From Nemertoderma westbladi (lineage: Eukaryota; Xenacoelomorpha; Nemertodermatida; Nemertodermatidae), in NCBI GenBank assembly GCA_032718475.1, contig JAUCBJ010008855.1:1-44587 (forward strand): 44,587 bases of DNA, given 5' to 3'. This document shows, one piece after another, positions 41,619 to 44,587 of this stretch. The position numbers were made by a program, and so were the translations under genes. A model generated the notes under the pieces. The model was not told where the DNA came from. It saw only the letters and a list, made by a program, of their open reading frames with translations, and did not search any database. The number at the start of each line of letters is the position of its first letter. The first letter of the stretch is position 1.

Positions 41619-41850
41619 ATCCGCGTATAATAAATAAAATAATGTAATAAATATATAAATATGTGTATAATAATGTATAATACTATAAATAAATTTATAT
41701 AATATTTATTTCAATCGATAATTCATTATACCAACAAATAATTTACCACCACAAAATAATAATAATAATTTAACAGTGCCCGGCTCGTTGCGGCGACACC
41801 GCCTACGAACATGGCCTATTTATATAATAAAGTTTCTACCGCTCGAAGAT

Positions 41851-42060
41851 TCACACTGAATGTTTATTCTTCTTTATTTGAGGTTGCCCATTAGTCTCGA
41901 TTTCATTGAAAATGTCTTCACCATCATCCGTATCATTGACGATGTCCTCTTCAAAGTCGCTGATATCTTCATACTCATAGCTAGGTGTTTTATTCACGAT
42001 GAGATCAATTTTTCGCTTAAGCGCTTGTTCTTTCATGGCTTTAGGTGTTTTCATCTTCAT
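41851..42060 (-). CDS. Small acidic protein, unrecognised
   Basis: A frame of about 69 codons from the first ATG near 42060 (open upstream to 42072, overlapping the stop of the preceding frame). It starts with a basic segment (MKMKTPKAMKEQALKRKID) and continues with an acidic one (YEDISDFEEDIVNDTDDGED), ending QIKKNKHSV. The close packing with the frame before it, in a different register, suggests either compact gene organisation as in DNA viruses or a frameshift within one longer gene. No family recognised. Confidence 0.45.
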   Translation of the reverse strand: MKMKTPKAMKEQALKRKIDLIVNKTPSYEYEDISDFEEDIVNDTDDGEDIFNEIETNGQPQIKKNKHSV

Positions 42061-42068
42061 CTGAGCGC

Positions 42069-43099
42069 TCACACCCCAACGAGGGTATCAATATCCTTAT
42101 AATCATTCTTTTTTTCAGTGCTGTCTACCTGTTCATTTTCTGCAATCGCAGGCAACCAGATTTTTTTCTCATCCATTTTCTTAGCAGCGACTTTTACTGC
42201 TTCGGACGTCTTCAGCTGACTAGCATTGTTCGGCATTTCCACTTTCATTAGTTCCTCGTCCGCTAATTCATCAATCGCAGCCTCAACAACTAACTTTTTA
42301 ATCGGTAGAAACTCACACCCAGACGGAATATCGCGGTCCGCGTACTTCTGTAATTGCTTAATTATCTCGACATTTGCGTTGTTTCGAGGGATGAAAATAA
42401 CCTTGGTGTCGAAGTTGTGGGACAAATATATCCCGTTTTTGTTAACGGTTGATGTGTACCTCATACTAACCTCATCGATATTCTCGTTAACATTCTTATC
42501 TATGTTAAAGTCGAGCAAACAGAATTCATCCGCTCTGAGATTCAACCCATCGTAATATATAACACCCTTCCGCTGTCTACCTATATCATCCGCTTCCCAA
42601 ACGCCGACAAATCGTTGCCCTTCAAAGTCGTAGATATATCCAATGTACCCACAATCTTCGAACTCCATAAAATTCTCATCATGAATTTCCTTCTTTTTTG
42701 GTTCAATACGGGAAAGAACGACTTTGCCGTAGATGTTTTGTAAGACATCTAGAATTTTTCGCGAGATAAAAAATGATGCGCCGTTTTTCCCAATGCGTAA
42801 GTACGCATGATTTATCGGTGTTATAAGCAAATTGCCTCGGGTGTATTCCTTGTAATATTCAACGGCTATTTTATTATAATTGAGGAAGTCAAACAGGAAT
42901 CTTATGTTCTGGTAAGTAAGACTTACCGATTCTTGTACGACGTTGCGTCCTTTGGTATCACCCCAACGGTTGAATCGAACGTATTTCCCGTTAAATGCTT
43001 TTATTTCTATTCCTTCCCCCAAACACTCGAGGCCCCACACACTCTTACCTGTAATCACCGATACGTATGGGGCGGGCGCACTATCAGTAGAGCTACCGC
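42069..43099 (-). CDS. Unrecognised protein, possible PC4/p15-like N-terminal domain
   Basis: Open to 43117 on the minus strand with no ATG at its head; a GTG lies at 43058. Numbering from that GTG, residues 13-59 (GIEIKAFNGKYVRF, then ESVSLTYQNIRFLFDFL) resemble by eye the PC4/p15 single-strand DNA-binding fold, in which beta strands with xVxxFxGKxxVxIR are followed by GISLxxxQWxxL. The match is weak. The middle part (GYIYDFEGQRFVGVWEADD) is not recognised and the C-terminus is Lys/Glu-rich. The first codons lie within a Ser/Pro linker at 43060-43099. The first 14 codons are apparently displaced to 43928-43970 by the inserted piggyBac-type element. Function unknown. Confidence 0.6.
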
Positions 43100-43931
43100 T
43101 TAACCCTTTCGGTACCTAACTGGAAATTATTCAAACCCCCAAGTACCCAACTCTAATTCATGAATTTCTGAAGTCTGTCAGTCTTTCTGTCAGTTTGTCT
43201 GTCAAGACTTGAGAAAGAATAAAATCTACTAACATTCTTGCTATGGGGGTTTTCCTGGTCAAGGATTTCATTTCCGCTGTCAGTTTTCAATTTTGACCCT
43301 ATCCAGACTGTTTGTCGGTCTGTCTGTCGGTCTGTCTGTCAGTCTGTCTGTCCGTCAAAAATATAAGGATTCACATTAGCTAATTAAAATTCTCTCTATG
43401 GGGGTTTTCCTGGTCAAGTATTTCATTTCCGCTGTCAGTTTTCACTTTTGACCCTATCCAGAATGTCTGTTGGTCTGTCTGTCGGTCTGTCTGTCCGTCA
43501 AAATTATAAGAATCACATTAGCTAATTAAAATTCTCTCTATGGGGGTTTTCCTGGTCAAGGATTTCACTTCCGCTGTCAGTTTTCACTTTTGACCCTATC
43601 CAGACTGTCTGTCGGTCTGTCTGTCGGAGAGTTTGTTTAGGCTTTTTTGTTTAGGCTGTTTAGTCAGTTTAGGCGTACCTTACTGCAGTACTGCCTTATT
43701 CTGTTATTGCTAAAGTCTGGAAGTCTGTAAGCAGGTCTGCAGTAGGCCGACCGTAGTTAAATTATAGTAGATACAAGCTGAAATGCGCCGCTAACATATA
43801 GAAGCATGTACTTAAGAGTCCAGCAACATTTTCCCTTCTTAGAAATCGAATAAATGTCATGGAACAGACGTGTGTGTCATGGCGCAATACCCATGGAACA
43901 GACGTATGTGCCATGGTACCGAAAGGGTTAA
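43100..43931. mobile_element. piggyBac-type non-autonomous element
   Basis: TTAA at 43100-43103 and at 43928-43931 flank perfect 13-bp inverted repeats, CCCTTTCGGTACC (43104-43116) and its complement (43915-43927). Duplicated TTAA and CCC-starting ends are the signature of piggyBac transposons. The 824-bp interior has no transposase; it holds a tandem repeat and, near the right end, two copies of a CATGGAACAGACGT segment (43859 and 43892). It interrupts the reading frame to its left. Confidence 0.85.
43230..43640 (+). repeat. Tandem repeat in the piggyBac-type element, three copies
   Basis: CTATGGGGGTTTTCCTGGTC starts at 43241, 43396 and 43538 (periods 155 and 142). Each unit contains CCGCTGTCAGTTTTCA and ends in a variable array of GTCTGTCGGTCT words. 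Confidence 0.95.
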
Positions 43932-43970
43932 TGACATCATTTTTGGTTGTGATGGTTTCGCAGATTCCAT
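43928..43970 (-). CDS. Displaced 5' end of the 42069-43099 frame
   Basis: On the minus strand an ATG at 43970 opens a frame (MESAKPSQPKMMSL) that reaches the TTAA at 43928-43931. With one TTAA and the 824-bp insert left out, this frame is in phase with 43099 and the Ser/Pro linker there. Sequence upstream stays open for at least ten more codons, so the true start could be different. This is inference from phase and composition. Confidence 0.55.
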
Positions 43971-44059
43971 CAACAAATTTTGTGAAATATTAATAATTAA
44001 GTGTAAAATTACAATAATATCGCGCTATACAATGTGCGAAAAATATGATAATGAATGAA

Positions 44060-44587
44060 TTAATCTGAATGAGAAAATAAAGTATTTTACGACGTATTTA
44101 TAATATAATGATGGGCTATCGGGAAATCGGGTATATTTTAACCACTCAACCGGTTTAATCGCTATTGTCCTGAGAAGAATTTTTTTGAAATACTTCCTAT
44201 AAATTTCAATGGAAATATTTATTTACGCTTAAATTGGTTGACGTAAGTGGTGACAGCTTTGCAGTAGCGATTAATGCGACCGATAGAAATTTCTATAGAC
44301 ACACCCCAGAATTTCTACAGAATATTACTCACGGTTAAATTGATTGACGTCAACTGTATTAACTGTGTAGCTTCTTAGAAGTTTCATAATTTTAAGCATG
44401 AGCGAATTTAATTTAATGTCGGGAATCGCAGGGTTCAGGAAAGTCAATTCCATTTTTGTCTGAATTTCTAGAGCCTAAACTTAGTAAGTTGTCTTCTGGG
44501 TTGTAATGTATTGACCAAAACGCGTCAAGACCAAGTATGTTATTTTTTTAAAGACGATAAGCCAAATATATTTATTAAATCCCCGTA
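44060..44587. other. AT-rich end of window, nothing recognised
   Basis: Two diverged TTAAATTGRTTGACGT segments (about 44230 and 44335). No gene is visible. Confidence 0.5.

Overview
The window looks like repeat-dense nuclear DNA from an invertebrate animal, probably marine. It is AT-rich, has no operons or Shine-Dalgarno sites, and its recognisable coding sequence is almost entirely transposable elements: LINEs of at least three lineages, BEL/Pao and Ty3/Gypsy LTR elements, terminal-inverted-repeat DNA elements and a piggyBac-type non-autonomous element. It also carries many satellites and minisatellites. No conserved single-copy host gene, rRNA, true tRNA or CRISPR array could be supported, and the species cannot be fixed from sequence alone.

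Layout. 1-4,170: non-coding apart from a dead minus-strand LINE reverse transcriptase (RT, 2472-3170). 4,177-4,333: an almost perfect 78-bp-arm palindrome. 4,379-7,040: a 2.66-kb element bounded by terminal inverted repeats (TIRs) and holding a 142-bp satellite. 10.2-11.0 kb: diverged tandem units with palindromic cores. 11.75-13.1 kb: a minus-strand Ty3/Gypsy integrase relic split by a LINE 3' fragment that has a 10-bp target-site duplication (TSD). 14.4-14.95 kb: a tRNA-derived SINE-like head, a 20-bp minisatellite and another LINE scrap. 16.03-16.96 kb: a 19/38-bp satellite between inverted flanks. 17.6-21.4 kb: an almost intact LINE encoding an Ulp1-type protease, zinc finger, RT and restriction-like endonuclease, interrupted by one stop codon. 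23.4-32.07 kb: nested debris of minus-strand LTR-type elements (a gag-like triple zinc-knuckle protein, three 740-bp tandem copies, BEL/Pao protease and integrase scraps) with a plus-strand LINE inserted at 29,018-31,467. 32.07-39.70 kb: a plus-strand BEL/Pao element with LTR, primer site, long gag, damaged pol and intact integrase. 39.7-41.1 kb: minisatellites, including eight copies of a GGGGCGAGCC-headed motif. 41.2-44.0 kb: three unrecognised minus-strand reading frames, the first split near its start by a piggyBac-type element.

The region is a stratigraphy of insertions. The Gypsy relic is older than the LINE tail inside it. The BEL/Pao relic on the minus strand is older than both the LINE and the plus-strand BEL element that cut it. 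The 41.2-44.0 kb cluster is the least explained: its largest frame has no ATG as it stands, but becomes open to an ATG just beyond the piggyBac-type element if one TTAA and the insert are removed. The other strong candidate for a closer look is the Ulp1-RT element, which is one nonsense codon away from a single frame of about 1,260 codons.
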